Below, piece by piece: positions 25,415-33,630 of a stretch of DNA of 49,108 nt; within the stretch, counting starts at the first letter, position 1; every line of letters starts with the position of its first letter. The notes beneath the pieces are model-generated. The model ran no database searches, was not told where the DNA came from, and saw only the letters and a program-made list of their open reading frames with translations. The stretch spans positions 1 through 49,108 of the forward strand of contig JAUSPT010000071.1 in assembly GCA_030652805.1 (NCBI GenBank). The letters are read 5' to 3'. A program made the translations under genes and the position numbers. The DNA is from a bacterium (GTDB lineage Bacteria; JAHJDO01).

Positions 25415-26326
25415 TTATGGTCTTGGAAATAATCCGACCATTTTTACGATCTCGGGCACTACTTCTTCCCACTGAACTGCCATTATGTGAATACCATGAA
25501 CACCTTTTATCTTTTTCAACTCTTCTATGGTTTCAATACATATATTTATACCTTCCTCCTTAGGGTCATTAGCGCTCTCTATACGTTTCAAGATTTCCTG
25601 AGGCACACTAACCCCTGATACGTTTTCAGCCATATGCTTTGCCATATTATATGATTTAATGGGAGTGACACCCGCGAGAATGTGCGTCTTCTTGTCTAAT
25701 CCTTTATCCTCCACCATTTTCATCCATTCAGAAAACCTGTTCATATCAAATATACACTGTGTTTGAATAAAATCCGCTCCAGCTTTTATCTTTTTCTCAA
25801 GTCTTATAACTCTGAATTCCAGAGGATCTGCAAAAGGATTTGCTGCTGCGCCTATAAAGATTTGGGGAGGCGTTTTTATCGCATCACCGCCTAAAACCTT
25901 TTGTTCATCCCTCATCATCTTCAAGAGACTTACAAGCTGTATGGAATCTATATCAAACACATTTTTTGAATCGGGATGATTTCCAAAACACTGATGATCG
26001 CCAGTAATACAGAGAATATTTTTCACTCCTAATGCAGCTGCGCCAAGAACATCGCTTTGGATAGCGATCCTGTTGCGATCCCGACAGGTCATTTGAATTA
26101 CAGGCTCAATACCCTGATCCAGAATTATTCTACCTGCGGCTATACTGGACATTCTGACTATTGCAGTTTGATTGTCAGTAAGGTTTGCTGCGTCTACATA
26201 GTTTTTTAATATCTGCGCCCGTTTTATAACAAACTCTTTATTTGCGCTTTTAGGAGGCCCTAATTCTGCAGTAATAGCGAACTTGCCTGAAGTTAAAACG
26301 GTTTCAAGATTACTTCCTGATTTCAT
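25415..26326 (-). CDS. metF: Methylenetetrahydrofolate reductase (MetF)
   Basis: Reduces 5,10-methylene-THF to 5-methyl-THF, the last folate step of the methyl branch of the Wood-Ljungdahl pathway. The FAD-bearing barrel is recognisable: FAITAELGPPKSANKEFVIKRA, DAANLTDNQTAIVRMSS, QMTCRDRNRIAIQSDVLGAAALG, ILCITGDHQ, GAAANPFADPLEFR and FIQTQCIFDMNRFSEWM. The length of 303 aa fits the short bacterial/acetogen type, which lacks an NAD(P)H-binding extension and depends on a partner. metV is directly upstream (6-bp gap), as in acetogens. The start ATG at 26326 fits. Confidence 0.92.
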   Translation of the reverse strand: MKSGSNLETVLTSGKFAITAELGPPKSANKEFVIKRAQILKNYVDAANLTDNQTAIVRMSSIAAGRIILDQGIEPVIQMTCRDRNRIAIQSDVLGAAALGVKNILCITGDHQCFGNHPDSKNVFDIDSIQLVSLLKMMRDEQKVLGGDAIKTPPQIFIGAAANPFADPLEFRVIRLEKKIKAGADFIQTQCIFDMNRFSEWMKMVEDKGLDKKTHILAGVTPIKSYNMAKHMAENVSGVSVPQEILKRIESANDPKEEGINICIETIEELKKIKGVHGIHIMAVQWEEVVPEIVKMVGLFPRP

Positions 26327-26332
26327 AAACTA

Positions 26333-27004
26333 TTATTCTCTTACATCCTGCCTTATGACTTTTCTGGGGCCTCCGTCTCTTGAGGTCTTCCAGCTTTTTG
26401 CAGGCTCTATTTTTAGGAGTTTATCAAGTTGTCCAAGGAGTTTCATTCTGTCATAGATTAATTGCCATGCACAATCAATATTATCCGGATCCACCTCGCA
26501 TTTACCATCTACTGATCCTCCGCATGGACCATTAAGCAGGCTTTTCGAACACCTGGCGATATGGCATATGCCGCCAAAATCTGCCAGCCTGCAGTCTCCA
26601 CATCCAGCACATGTTTCAGTCCATTGTCCCTGTTCTTCAGGCAAACCCATAAACTTTGGATTAAGCGCGGGATAAACTAGTTTCCCTTCATACATCTTTG
26701 CAATGAGCTGCACTCCTATTCCACAAGCCATTGACAGTATAATATCATGTCCTTTAATTTCACTCTCTATTTCTTTAACAAACTCCTCCTCACACTGACG
26801 TTCTGTAACTTGTTCTGTAATTTCTATGGGCTTACCTTGTTTCTTCTTTGCTATTTTAACTAAAGAAGCAAGTTCAGAGACCTCTTTTTCTCCACCTGCC
26901 ATACAAATGGCTACACAAGCGTTACAGCCAACAATAAGCAACTTCTCACAATCTCCAAGCATATCCAGAATTTCCTGAATAGGCTTCCTATCAGCAACTA
27001 TCAT
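26333..27004 (-). CDS. metV: MetV (MTHFR C-terminal-like Fe-S/Zn protein)
   Basis: Partner subunit of MetF in acetogens (MTHFR_C domain). The N-terminal part has LLIVGCNACVAICMAGGEKE. The C-terminal part has ETCAGCGDCRLADFGGICHIARCSKSLLNGPCGG, the cysteine-rich block that binds Fe-S (and probably zinc), and ends DGKCEVDPDNIDCAWQLIYDRM. It would relay electrons to MetF's FAD from a partner such as the Hdr proteins. It has 223 aa. It overlaps folD upstream (ATGA) and precedes metF, so folD-metV-metF forms one translational run. Confidence 0.92.
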   Translation of the reverse strand: MIVADRKPIQEILDMLGDCEKLLIVGCNACVAICMAGGEKEVSELASLVKIAKKKQGKPIEITEQVTERQCEEEFVKEIESEIKGHDIILSMACGIGVQLIAKMYEGKLVYPALNPKFMGLPEEQGQWTETCAGCGDCRLADFGGICHIARCSKSLLNGPCGGSVDGKCEVDPDNIDCAWQLIYDRMKLLGQLDKLLKIEPAKSWKTSRDGGPRKVIRQDVRE

Positions 27005-27891
27005 CTTATAGATCTCTGCATTCTCGCAGCTTTTATAGTATTATGCATAAGCATTGTAATTGTCATAGGCCCAACGCCGCCCGGAACAGGTGTAATAGCA
27101 CTCGCTATTTCTTTTACTTCCTCGAAATCCACATCCCCAACAAGTTTGTATCCCCTTTCTGAGCTTGAATCATCAACCCGATTAACTCCCACATCTATAA
27201 CCACTGCGCCATGTTTAACCATATCTCCCTTTATCATCCTTGCTCTTCCAATAGCAGCAATTAATATATCCGCCTGTTTGGTATAGTAAGACAAGTCCCC
27301 GCTTCGTGAATGGCATACAGTGACTGTTGCATTAGCACCTTGCGCTTTTTGAAGCAGAATTAGCGCAACAGGTTTGCCTACAATATTACTCCTGCCAACT
27401 ACAACAACATGTTTCCCTTCAATCTGGATGCCGCTTTTAAGAAGAAGCTGCTGAATGCCATATGGAGTGCATGGCAGAAAGGAAGGCTTGCCAATAACAA
27501 GATTGCCCACATTTACCGGATGAAAGCCGTCAACATCCTTTGATGGATCAATAGCGTTAAGAACCTTATCTTCATCAATATGGTCCGGCAGGGGAAGCTG
27601 AACAAGAATGCCATGAACCTTCTCATTTGCATTGAGCTTATTAATAAGTTCTAGCAGGTCTTGTTCTGGAGTTTCTCGTGGCAGTTTGTGCTCTTCAGAG
27701 TATATTTCAAGCTTTTGGCACGCCTTTTTTTTCATATTGACATAGACTCTGGAAGCAGCATTATCTCCTATCAGGACAACAGCAAGTCCGGGAATTAGAT
27801 TATATTTGTTCTTAAGGCTCTCCACCTCAATCTTCATCTCTTCTTGCATCTGAGCAGCAATCGCCTTACCATCTATAATCTTTGCAGACAT
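27001..27891 (-). CDS. folD: Methylene-THF dehydrogenase/cyclohydrolase
   Basis: Bifunctional folate enzyme interconverting 10-formyl-, methenyl- and methylene-THF, feeding methylene-THF to MetF. The catalytic YVNMKKKACQ (Y-x3-K) is near residue 50, the substrate loop is VQLPLPDHID, and KDVDGFHPVNVG is a FolD signature. The nucleotide-binding fold has VVGRSNIVGKPVALIL, VTVCHSRS and GAVVIDVGVNRV, then PVPGGVGPMTITMLMHNT at the end. The length of 296 aa is normal. Overlap with metV by 4 bp. It could also supply 10-formyl-THF for PurH, whose gene starts the same array. Confidence 0.95.
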   Translation of the reverse strand: MSAKIIDGKAIAAQMQEEMKIEVESLKNKYNLIPGLAVVLIGDNAASRVYVNMKKKACQKLEIYSEEHKLPRETPEQDLLELINKLNANEKVHGILVQLPLPDHIDEDKVLNAIDPSKDVDGFHPVNVGNLVIGKPSFLPCTPYGIQQLLLKSGIQIEGKHVVVVGRSNIVGKPVALILLQKAQGANATVTVCHSRSGDLSYYTKQADILIAAIGRARMIKGDMVKHGAVVIDVGVNRVDDSSSERGYKLVGDVDFEEVKEIASAITPVPGGVGPMTITMLMHNTIKAARMQRSIR

Positions 27892-27895
27892 ATGT

Positions 27896-28348
27896 TTAGT
27901 ATCCTGCCTGATTCAGAAATCTTATATGAAACTCATAGCATTTATTGTGTGCAATCTGAATAGTGCGTCCAAAATATCCGGGTTTTCCCCATCTTATCAT
28001 CTCCCATATGCCAAGCGGAACGCCCCACACAAGACCTGTAACAAGCGATTCTGCAGCTATTATAGGAGTAGCTATAAGAACCTCAAATATAGTCTTTTTC
28101 TCTTTTTCGCGATAAAGATTAGGCCTTAAAGGGTAATCCTCTGGTTTAGCTCTCCATGTAAACAGCTTCCATGGGATTGATACAAACGGCGCAATAATGG
28201 GTGCCGGCAGCCATGTCGGCATAAAGAGTAACTCCCTGGTTGCCTGATTTGATTGCCCTATTAATGATTCTTCTTCCTGAGCAAATGCAGCAAGACTTGC
28301 AGAAAAAACTAGTGTTATTACTATTAACGTAGCTAAAAACTTCTTCAT
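27896..28348 (-). CDS. Small exported protein of unknown function
   Basis: I do not recognise the family. A clear signal peptide opens it (MKKFLATLIVITLVFSASLA, cleavage likely after AFA). The mature part (~125 aa) has two hydrophobic stretches rich in Pro and Trp (LFMPTWLPAPIIAPFVSIPW; then TPIIAAESLVTGLVWGVPLG) between polar segments, and ends IRFLNQAGY. It may be peripheral to the outer face of the membrane. It has a strong RBS (AAGGAGGAG) and lies 4 bp upstream of folD, inside the redox array, with no obvious link to one-carbon metabolism. Confidence 0.75.
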   Translation of the reverse strand: MKKFLATLIVITLVFSASLAAFAQEEESLIGQSNQATRELLFMPTWLPAPIIAPFVSIPWKLFTWRAKPEDYPLRPNLYREKEKKTIFEVLIATPIIAAESLVTGLVWGVPLGIWEMIRWGKPGYFGRTIQIAHNKCYEFHIRFLNQAGY

Positions 28349-28412
28349 TTCACTCCTCCTTTTTCCATTATGTTATTACCTTACAACTCCATAATCTTTA
28401 GCAGCTTTTTCT

Positions 28413-28823
28413 TCAAACACCTCCTTTCTTCCATTTCTTGTATATTGGCCCAAGCTCTGAAGCCTGTAACATTACATCCCCAAAAGCACTACGGAATTTC
28501 TCTTCCATATTAGGTGCAAAGTTGAGAATTTGCAAGCGTTTATCCTCAATGTCCAATTCCTTCAACATATTACAAGTGGCCTCCACAACTTTTTCTACTC
28601 TTATATTTCCATTTATAAAGTGACATGCTTCTTCTATGCATGCAATTACTATAACCATATCCTTCCCGGATTCAAAACATTTAAGTATATGAATACTACT
28701 AATCTTCCCGGAACATGGAACCTTTATAACTTGAATATTGCTGTGGTGTTTACTAACACTTAACGCAGTTTCATAAACTGAATTCTCACAGCAGAAGACA
28801 GTAATATTTGGTTTATATGTCAT
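28413..28823 (-). CDS. Divergent MvhD-like iron-sulfur protein
   Basis: Second MvhD-family protein of the window (136 aa), placed directly after the split HdrA pair. The framework matches (TVFCCENSVYE, IKVPCSGKISSIHIL, IACIEEACHFINGNIRVEK, LGPIYKKWKK). Compared with the usual CxxC...C...C..C pattern, the second Cys of the first pair is Ser (CCENS against CNWC), so its cluster may be altered or absent. It may still act as a docking or electron-transfer subunit for the 30087/28831 proteins. A 64-bp gap separates it from the exported-protein gene. Confidence 0.75.
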   Translation of the reverse strand: MTYKPNITVFCCENSVYETALSVSKHHSNIQVIKVPCSGKISSIHILKCFESGKDMVIVIACIEEACHFINGNIRVEKVVEATCNMLKELDIEDKRLQILNFAPNMEEKFRSAFGDVMLQASELGPIYKKWKKGGV

Positions 28824-28830
28824 TACAAAA

Positions 28831-30090
28831 TCACCCTATAAGCTCAAGTATCTTCTCATCCTCATATTCCCTGAGCTGTATTGCTCTTGAGGGACATAGA
28901 GATGTGCAGATTCCACATCCAAAACATGCCTCTTCAATAATCTTTGCAGCTTTCTTGCCTGCTTCGCGAGAGAACTCTATATCTATTGCTTTATGAGGAC
29001 ATGAACGTAGGCATGTGAGACAAAGCGCGCATTTTTCCTCATCTACTTCTGCTGTCTTCTCATCAATTTCTATCGCACTCTTTGCAATCAGGTTATGAGC
29101 AGCATATGCAGCTGTTAACGAATCATCTAATATATCATTCAGCCCGGCATCAATATGACATGCTCCAGCAAAGAATATGCCTTTCCTATTTGACAAATTT
29201 GGCATAAAGTGAACATTATTATTCTGAAAAAACCCTTGTTTATCTCTCTCAACACCAAGTATACCCGAGAGCTCTTCTGTGCCCTGGCTGGGAAGAATAT
29301 TTTCCCCAATTACCAGCCAGTCACACTTCAGTTGAAGATCTCTTATGTCTATTCCCTCTACAGCAGAATCTGTTGAGCTAAGTTCAACAAATATTAGGTT
29401 GTTATATGGAGATATTTTCATCTGAGACTTAAGAGGCTTTATAAATACAACTCCTTTTTCTCTGGCATCCGTATATGATTGCTCAAATTTCTTACCAGCA
29501 ACTTTTATATTGCGGGATATTACAAATACCTCACATCTTAATTTTTCTCTGAGAAGCAAAGCATTTTTTAGTATAGATAATGCTATTATTTGAGAATCCT
29601 CCTTGTCAAAATCACATAGAAATACGACTTTTGACAATCTTCTTATCTTGCTATCTGCAATGCAATCTTCAAGACGGGTATGATTGATTATCCTTTGAGA
29701 ATTGCAATCCATCTTTGGCGTGGATATATTAATTCCTGTTGCAATAATAACTGCCCCATGCTTAACGTTAATTAATTTTGAGTTTTTAATTTTTAATATT
29801 GAATTGAAGCTTCCAACATATCCTTTGGCCTCTATTAATTCTGTAGAGGTAAGCACGGTTATATTTGAGGATTTGTTCAATTTTGATATTTGCTGAGAGA
29901 CAAAATCTTTCGCACATATATCCATGCCATATATGCTAAAAAGATTATTTAACCTGCCACCCAGGATTTCTCCTCTTTCAATTAGAGTTACTTTATGCCC
30001 TTGTTCCCCAAGGTATATTGCAGCAGTTATTCCTGCAATGCCTCCACCAATTATAAGAATGCCTCCGTTTACTCTAATTCGTCTGTTCAC
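28831..30090 (-). CDS. HdrA-like flavoprotein, C-terminal half type (QmoB-like)
   Basis: FAD protein of the HdrA/Qmo family, 419 aa. The Rossmann fold is ILIIGGGIAGITAAIYLGE (about residues 11-29) with ILGGRLNNL after it. The HGAVIIATG segment follows at ~120. Two ferredoxin motifs at the C-terminus are CALCLTCLRSCPHKAID and CFGCGICTSLCPSRAI. The CVGSRD block of HdrA is changed to VVFLCDFDKEDSQ, so the disulfide-like/FAD loop has diverged. With the upstream 344-aa protein it makes up about one HdrA split in two, or a QmoA/QmoB-like pair. It overlaps that gene by 4 bp. Confidence 0.8.
   Translation of the reverse strand: MNRRIRVNGGILIIGGGIAGITAAIYLGEQGHKVTLIERGEILGGRLNNLFSIYGMDICAKDFVSQQISKLNKSSNITVLTSTELIEAKGYVGSFNSILKIKNSKLINVKHGAVIIATGINISTPKMDCNSQRIINHTRLEDCIADSKIRRLSKVVFLCDFDKEDSQIIALSILKNALLLREKLRCEVFVISRNIKVAGKKFEQSYTDAREKGVVFIKPLKSQMKISPYNNLIFVELSSTDSAVEGIDIRDLQLKCDWLVIGENILPSQGTEELSGILGVERDKQGFFQNNNVHFMPNLSNRKGIFFAGACHIDAGLNDILDDSLTAAYAAHNLIAKSAIEIDEKTAEVDEEKCALCLTCLRSCPHKAIDIEFSREAGKKAAKIIEEACFGCGICTSLCPSRAIQLREYEDEKILELIG
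29774..29801 (-). repeat. 7-bp-phased repeat in HdrA-like gene
   Basis: On the plus strand, AATTTTG AGTTTTT AATTTTT AATATTG. On the coding strand it encodes LKIKNSKL before NVKHGAVIIATG, the same place as in the giant HdrA. It may have been inherited by both paralogues rather than inserted twice. Confidence 0.65.
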
Positions 30091-31121
30091 AAGTACTCCA
30101 TCACATCTATTGCAGTTTTCTCTGCGTGCCGAATAGATTCTGATATGCTCTTTGGCCCTTCACATGTACCTGAGAGAAAAACACCTTGAACATTTGTTCT
30201 TGTAGAAAAATCATCAACAGGTTCAAAAAAACCGAACTCGTCTGTATTGATCCCAAGAAGACTCTCAATTCTCCGATTATCCTCTGATGGCGTTACGCCT
30301 ATAGAGAGAACAAGAAGATCATAATCCCTCTTAACAAGTTTAGCCTTTGTTACTTCTTCATACAAAACCCTTACTGATTTAGTCTCAGGAATTTCTTGCG
30401 CTCTTGTTGGTATGCTCTTTATAAACTCTATTTTTGAATCATCCTTACATTGGTCATATAACATATTGAATTCTTTGCCTGAAGACTGGATATCCATATA
30501 GAAAACATCTACCTTAATTTCAGGAAAGGCTTCTCTGAGCATCATGACGAGTCTCAAGGCATAACGACAGCATACTCTTGAACAATAGCCCTTGTTTAAG
30601 TGCGGATCCCTGGACCCAACGCACTGTATGAATGCCGCTCGCTTTGGGATGTCACCCAAGAGCCTAAATTCTCCCTTTTCTTTGAAGTGCTCCTCAATAT
30701 CCAGACCTGTAAAAACATAAGGGATTCTTCCGTAGCCAAATCTGCCTTTTTCCCTTGCATCAAATGGAGTAAAACCAGTTGCAATGACTATTGCATCTGC
30801 CTCTACAGAGCTGTTTTTATTACCCTGCTTTATTTGAATGGAAAAGTTAGATTTGGATCTTAAAATATCGGAGATATCTGAATCTAAATATATCTTGACA
30901 TTAGGATGAATCTTTATTCTGTCTCTTCTATCCTTTAGAAGGCAAGCCCCACATTTTGTACAAACATCATCTACAGCTTTACAACAAAATCTTTGAACAT
31001 GTCCGCCTATTGAAGAATTTTTTTCTACTAAATGAACAGTTATTCCCCTATCTGCAATCTCTAAAGCTGAAATAATGCCTGCTATTCCCGCTCCGATAAC
31101 CAGCACATTTTTATGTTTCAT
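30087..31121 (-). CDS. HdrA-like flavoprotein, N-terminal half type (QmoA-like)
   Basis: FAD protein of the HdrA/Qmo family, 344 aa. It has VLVIGAGIAGIISALEIAD at the start, SIGGHVQRFCCK, a Cys cluster CTKCGACLL, VIATGFTPFDA, IQCVGSRDPHLNKGYCSRVCCRYAL (the HdrA hallmark block) and GVFLSGTCEGPKSISESI near the end. The terminal ferredoxin domain of full HdrA is missing here and is found on the next gene. It starts 13 bp after purH in the array. No QmoC or HdrB membrane or disulfide partner is in the window, so its electron acceptor is unknown. Confidence 0.82.
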   Translation of the reverse strand: MKHKNVLVIGAGIAGIISALEIADRGITVHLVEKNSSIGGHVQRFCCKAVDDVCTKCGACLLKDRRDRIKIHPNVKIYLDSDISDILRSKSNFSIQIKQGNKNSSVEADAIVIATGFTPFDAREKGRFGYGRIPYVFTGLDIEEHFKEKGEFRLLGDIPKRAAFIQCVGSRDPHLNKGYCSRVCCRYALRLVMMLREAFPEIKVDVFYMDIQSSGKEFNMLYDQCKDDSKIEFIKSIPTRAQEIPETKSVRVLYEEVTKAKLVKRDYDLLVLSIGVTPSEDNRRIESLLGINTDEFGFFEPVDDFSTRTNVQGVFLSGTCEGPKSISESIRHAEKTAIDVMEYL

Positions 31122-31133
31122 AGCATAATTATT

Positions 31134-32819
31134 CTAGTGTAGAAAATGCCGCATTCCGGTAAATGCCATGGCTATACCAAGCTCGTCAGCCTTGGATATT
31201 GAGGCATCATCCCGTTTTGACCCGCCTGGCTGGATAATATAGCGAATACCAAACTCAGCCGCTTCTTCAACAGTATCAGAAAATGGAAAAAATGCATCAG
31301 AAGCAAGCACCAGTTCTGACATTACTCTTTTTACATAATCATCTAATGATCCTTCCGGTTTCAGCATGTCATATTCAATCTGTAGATTTTCCATTGCTTT
31401 GGCAACTGCTAACTTACGCAAAGAATCGACTCTGTTTGGCTGACCAGCGCCCATACCTAACACCTGAAAATATCTAGGCATATATTCCCTGCAAAGAACA
31501 ATCGCGTTGGACTTAGTATGTTTGCACGCCTTATATGCAAACTTAGCCAACTCTTTTTTATTGTCAGGAAACAATGCTTTTGTCGGAACATCAAATGTAT
31601 CAAAAACTTTCAAGTCTCTGTCTTGCTCAAGTATACCGCCTACAATTTTTCTATATGTAAATCTTTCATGCTCACCCACCTCAAGAGGCGCTACTTCAAG
31701 AATTCGCAATACCTTACCTTCGGACTTTAAAAGCTCTAAAGCATTTCTATCATATCCTGGAGCTATTATAACCTCCACATGCTTTGTTTTAACCTCCTCT
31801 GGCACATACTTATCACCCTGTTTCGCATAGGTCAGGTGCTTTGTATCCTTTCCTTTTAGAAATTTTGCAGTCTCAAAATCAAGTTTTCTTGTAACAGCAA
31901 CAATTGAGCCAAAAGCAGATATTGGATCTCCCATCCATGCTCTTTCAACAGCCTCTTTTAAGGTCCTGCCTGTCGCATATCCACATGGATTTGTATGTTT
32001 CACCACAACGGCTCCGATTTGCTCTTTGAGATCTTTTACTGCTTCAAAAGCACCGTTTGCGTCTACATAATTGTTATAAGACATCTCTTTACCATGCAAA
32101 ATTTTTGCTGTGGCAAGGTTTGATTCTGCACAATCTCTATTTATATAAAAAGTAGCTGACTGATGCGAATTCTCCCCATATCTTAAAGGTACTCCTTGTG
32201 TAAATTTAAGTCTTAGTATTTTTTCTTTAGACAGGTTTTCGCTGAGATATTTGTCTATAGCGCTGTCATAATCTGCGGTATGCCTGAATACTTTAACAGC
32301 TAGATTCTCTCTTGTCTTAAGAGATATTTCCCCTGAATTTTTAAGCTCATCAATAATGAATGCATAATCATCTGGGTCCACTACAACAGCAACATCCTTG
32401 TAGTTTTTTGCTCCGCTGCGAAGCATTGTTGGGCCTCCAATATCAATATTTTCTATCGCCTCTTCAAGAGAGGTCCCCTCCTTGGCTATGGTCTTCTGAA
32501 ATGGATACAAATTCACTACAACCATATCTATAAGTTCAATAGAATAATTCTTAACCTGTTCCATGTGTTCAGGACTATTTCGAAGAGCAAGAAGTCCTCC
32601 ATGGATTTTAGGATGCAGCGTCTTCACTCTGCCGTCAAGCATCTCAGGGAAACCTGTAAATTCAGACACTCCTTTTACAGATACTCCTGCTTCTTCAAGC
32701 GCTCTTTTTGTGCCTCCTGTTGAGAGTATCTCTATGCCCATTTTGTCCAATTGGTTAGCAAAATCCACAATCCCTGTTTTATCAGACACGCTTACCAGTG
32801 CTCTCTTAATCTTATGCAT
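31134..32819 (-). CDS. purH: Bifunctional AICAR transformylase/IMP cyclohydrolase
   Basis: Last two steps of purine synthesis, using 10-formyl-THF. The IMP cyclohydrolase domain starts [19 protein letters not shown] and includes [14 protein letters not shown] and [19 protein letters not shown]. The transformylase domain has [40 protein letters not shown] and [20 protein letters not shown]. It has 561 aa, some 40 more than the common bacterial form, the extra length falling mainly in the middle of the transformylase domain (about residues 310-390). RBS CAGGAGGT at 32822-32829. It heads the minus-strand array, so folate-dependent steps (purH, folD, metF) share one transcription unit. Confidence 0.94.
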   Translation of the reverse strand: MHKIKRALVSVSDKTGIVDFANQLDKMGIEILSTGGTKRALEEAGVSVKGVSEFTGFPEMLDGRVKTLHPKIHGGLLALRNSPEHMEQVKNYSIELIDMVVVNLYPFQKTIAKEGTSLEEAIENIDIGGPTMLRSGAKNYKDVAVVVDPDDYAFIIDELKNSGEISLKTRENLAVKVFRHTADYDSAIDKYLSENLSKEKILRLKFTQGVPLRYGENSHQSATFYINRDCAESNLATAKILHGKEMSYNNYVDANGAFEAVKDLKEQIGAVVVKHTNPCGYATGRTLKEAVERAWMGDPISAFGSIVAVTRKLDFETAKFLKGKDTKHLTYAKQGDKYVPEEVKTKHVEVIIAPGYDRNALELLKSEGKVLRILEVAPLEVGEHERFTYRKIVGGILEQDRDLKVFDTFDVPTKALFPDNKKELAKFAYKACKHTKSNAIVLCREYMPRYFQVLGMGAGQPNRVDSLRKLAVAKAMENLQIEYDMLKPEGSLDDYVKRVMSELVLASDAFFPFSDTVEEAAEFGIRYIIQPGGSKRDDASISKADELGIAMAFTGMRHFLH

Positions 32820-32854
32820 AATACCTCCTGTGTATACCCCTTACATATGAAACT

Positions 32855-32883
32855 ATTATACAAGCAATCATTCAATCAATCCA
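32855..32883 (-). promoter_or_regulatory. Putative promoter for purH/Hdr/Met array
   Basis: The minus strand carries an exact TATAAT (32860-32855). The best -35 at 17-bp spacing is TGGATT (32883-32878), weak. It lies some 35 bp ahead of the purH start. The two Rex-type palindromes sit about 90 bp further away and do not overlap it. Confidence 0.5.
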
Positions 32884-32929
32884 GCAAAATAATGCCTTTT
32901 TTGTCCGGTTATTTTAGCTTGACACCGTA

Positions 32930-32958
32930 TTGACAACAAATTTAGTTAGTGATAATAT
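32930..32958 (+). promoter_or_regulatory. rex promoter
   Basis: TTGACA (32930-32935) and TAATAT (32953-32958), spacing 17 bp. The -10 box is inside the first Rex-type palindrome. Another TTGACA at 32919-32924 has no fitting -10. It would drive rex and the hydrogenase operon. Confidence 0.65.
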
Positions 32959-32964
32959 TCACAG
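32947..32964. promoter_or_regulatory. Rex operator 1 (overlaps -10)
   Basis: GTGA (32949-32952), 6 bp, TCAC (32959-32962): the core of the Rex consensus TTGTGAAnnnnTTCACAA. The flanks are poorer than in the second site. Its centre is 21 bp, two helical turns, from that of operator 2. Confidence 0.6.
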
Positions 32965-32967
32965 GAT

Positions 32968-32985
32968 TTGTGAAGTTTATCACAA
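32968..32985. promoter_or_regulatory. Rex operator 2
   Basis: TTGTGAAGTTTATCACAA is an 18-bp palindrome with one mismatch to TTGTGAAnnnnTTCACAA. It lies between the -10 box and the rex start (ATG 32995), where bound Rex would block transcription. Rex binds when NADH/NAD+ is low, so this predicts induction of the operon by reducing conditions. Confidence 0.85.
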
Positions 32986-32994
32986 GGAACTAAG

Positions 32995-33630
32995 ATGGAA
33001 AGCTACAAAATTCCGAGAAAGTCAGTAGAAAGATTATCCATATATAGGCGGATTTTAATGGGAATAATGGACGCAGGTTTTACAACTGTCTCTTCTCGCG
33101 AACTTGCGGAAAGAGCTGGACTCAACTCTGCTCAAGTGAGAAAAGATCTTGTATATTTTGGCCAATTCGGAACACCTGGAATGGGATACAATGTTTCAAT
33201 GCTTCACAGGGCAATTACGAGGATAATGGGTTTGCATAAAAGAATTCCTGTGGCCTTAACAGGCGTTGGCAATCTAGGACAGGCCTTATTATCATATCCT
33301 GGATTTAAGGAACGTGGTTTTATAATAGAGTCTATTTTTGATAATGATCATGAAAAGGTTGGAAAGATAAAAAATGGATTAAAAATACGAGATGAGAAAA
33401 ATATTAGCAGTGAAATTAAAAATAAGAAGATCAAGGTAGGTATTATTGCAACACCTTCCCCTGTGGCGCAGTCCGCTGCTAATAAGTTAATTAAAGGAGG
33501 GATTAAGGGAATATTGAATTTTGCTCCAATAGAACTTAAAGTCCCCTCAGGAATAACAGTAGTTAACGTGGCGTTGTGCGAAAAGCTGGAAATGTTGTCC
33601 TATTATTTATCAAAAAGGAAATTGTTATGA
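32995..33630 (+). CDS. rex: Redox-sensing transcriptional repressor Rex
   Basis: NADH-sensing repressor of anaerobic metabolism. The N-terminal winged helix has SSRELAERAGLNSAQVRKDLVYFGQFGTPGMGYNV (about residues 37-71), the part that reads the operator. The Rossmann NAD-binding domain begins VALTGVGNLGQALLSYPGF (about residue 84). IIATPSPVAQSAANKLIKGGIKGILNFAPI is the second conserved block. The length of 211 aa is normal. It is preceded by two Rex-type palindromes, so it is autoregulated by inference, and it heads a hydrogenase operon. Confidence 0.94.
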   Translation: MESYKIPRKSVERLSIYRRILMGIMDAGFTTVSSRELAERAGLNSAQVRKDLVYFGQFGTPGMGYNVSMLHRAITRIMGLHKRIPVALTGVGNLGQALLSYPGFKERGFIIESIFDNDHEKVGKIKNGLKIRDEKNISSEIKNKKIKVGIIATPSPVAQSAANKLIKGGIKGILNFAPIELKVPSGITVVNVALCEKLEMLSYYLSKRKLL

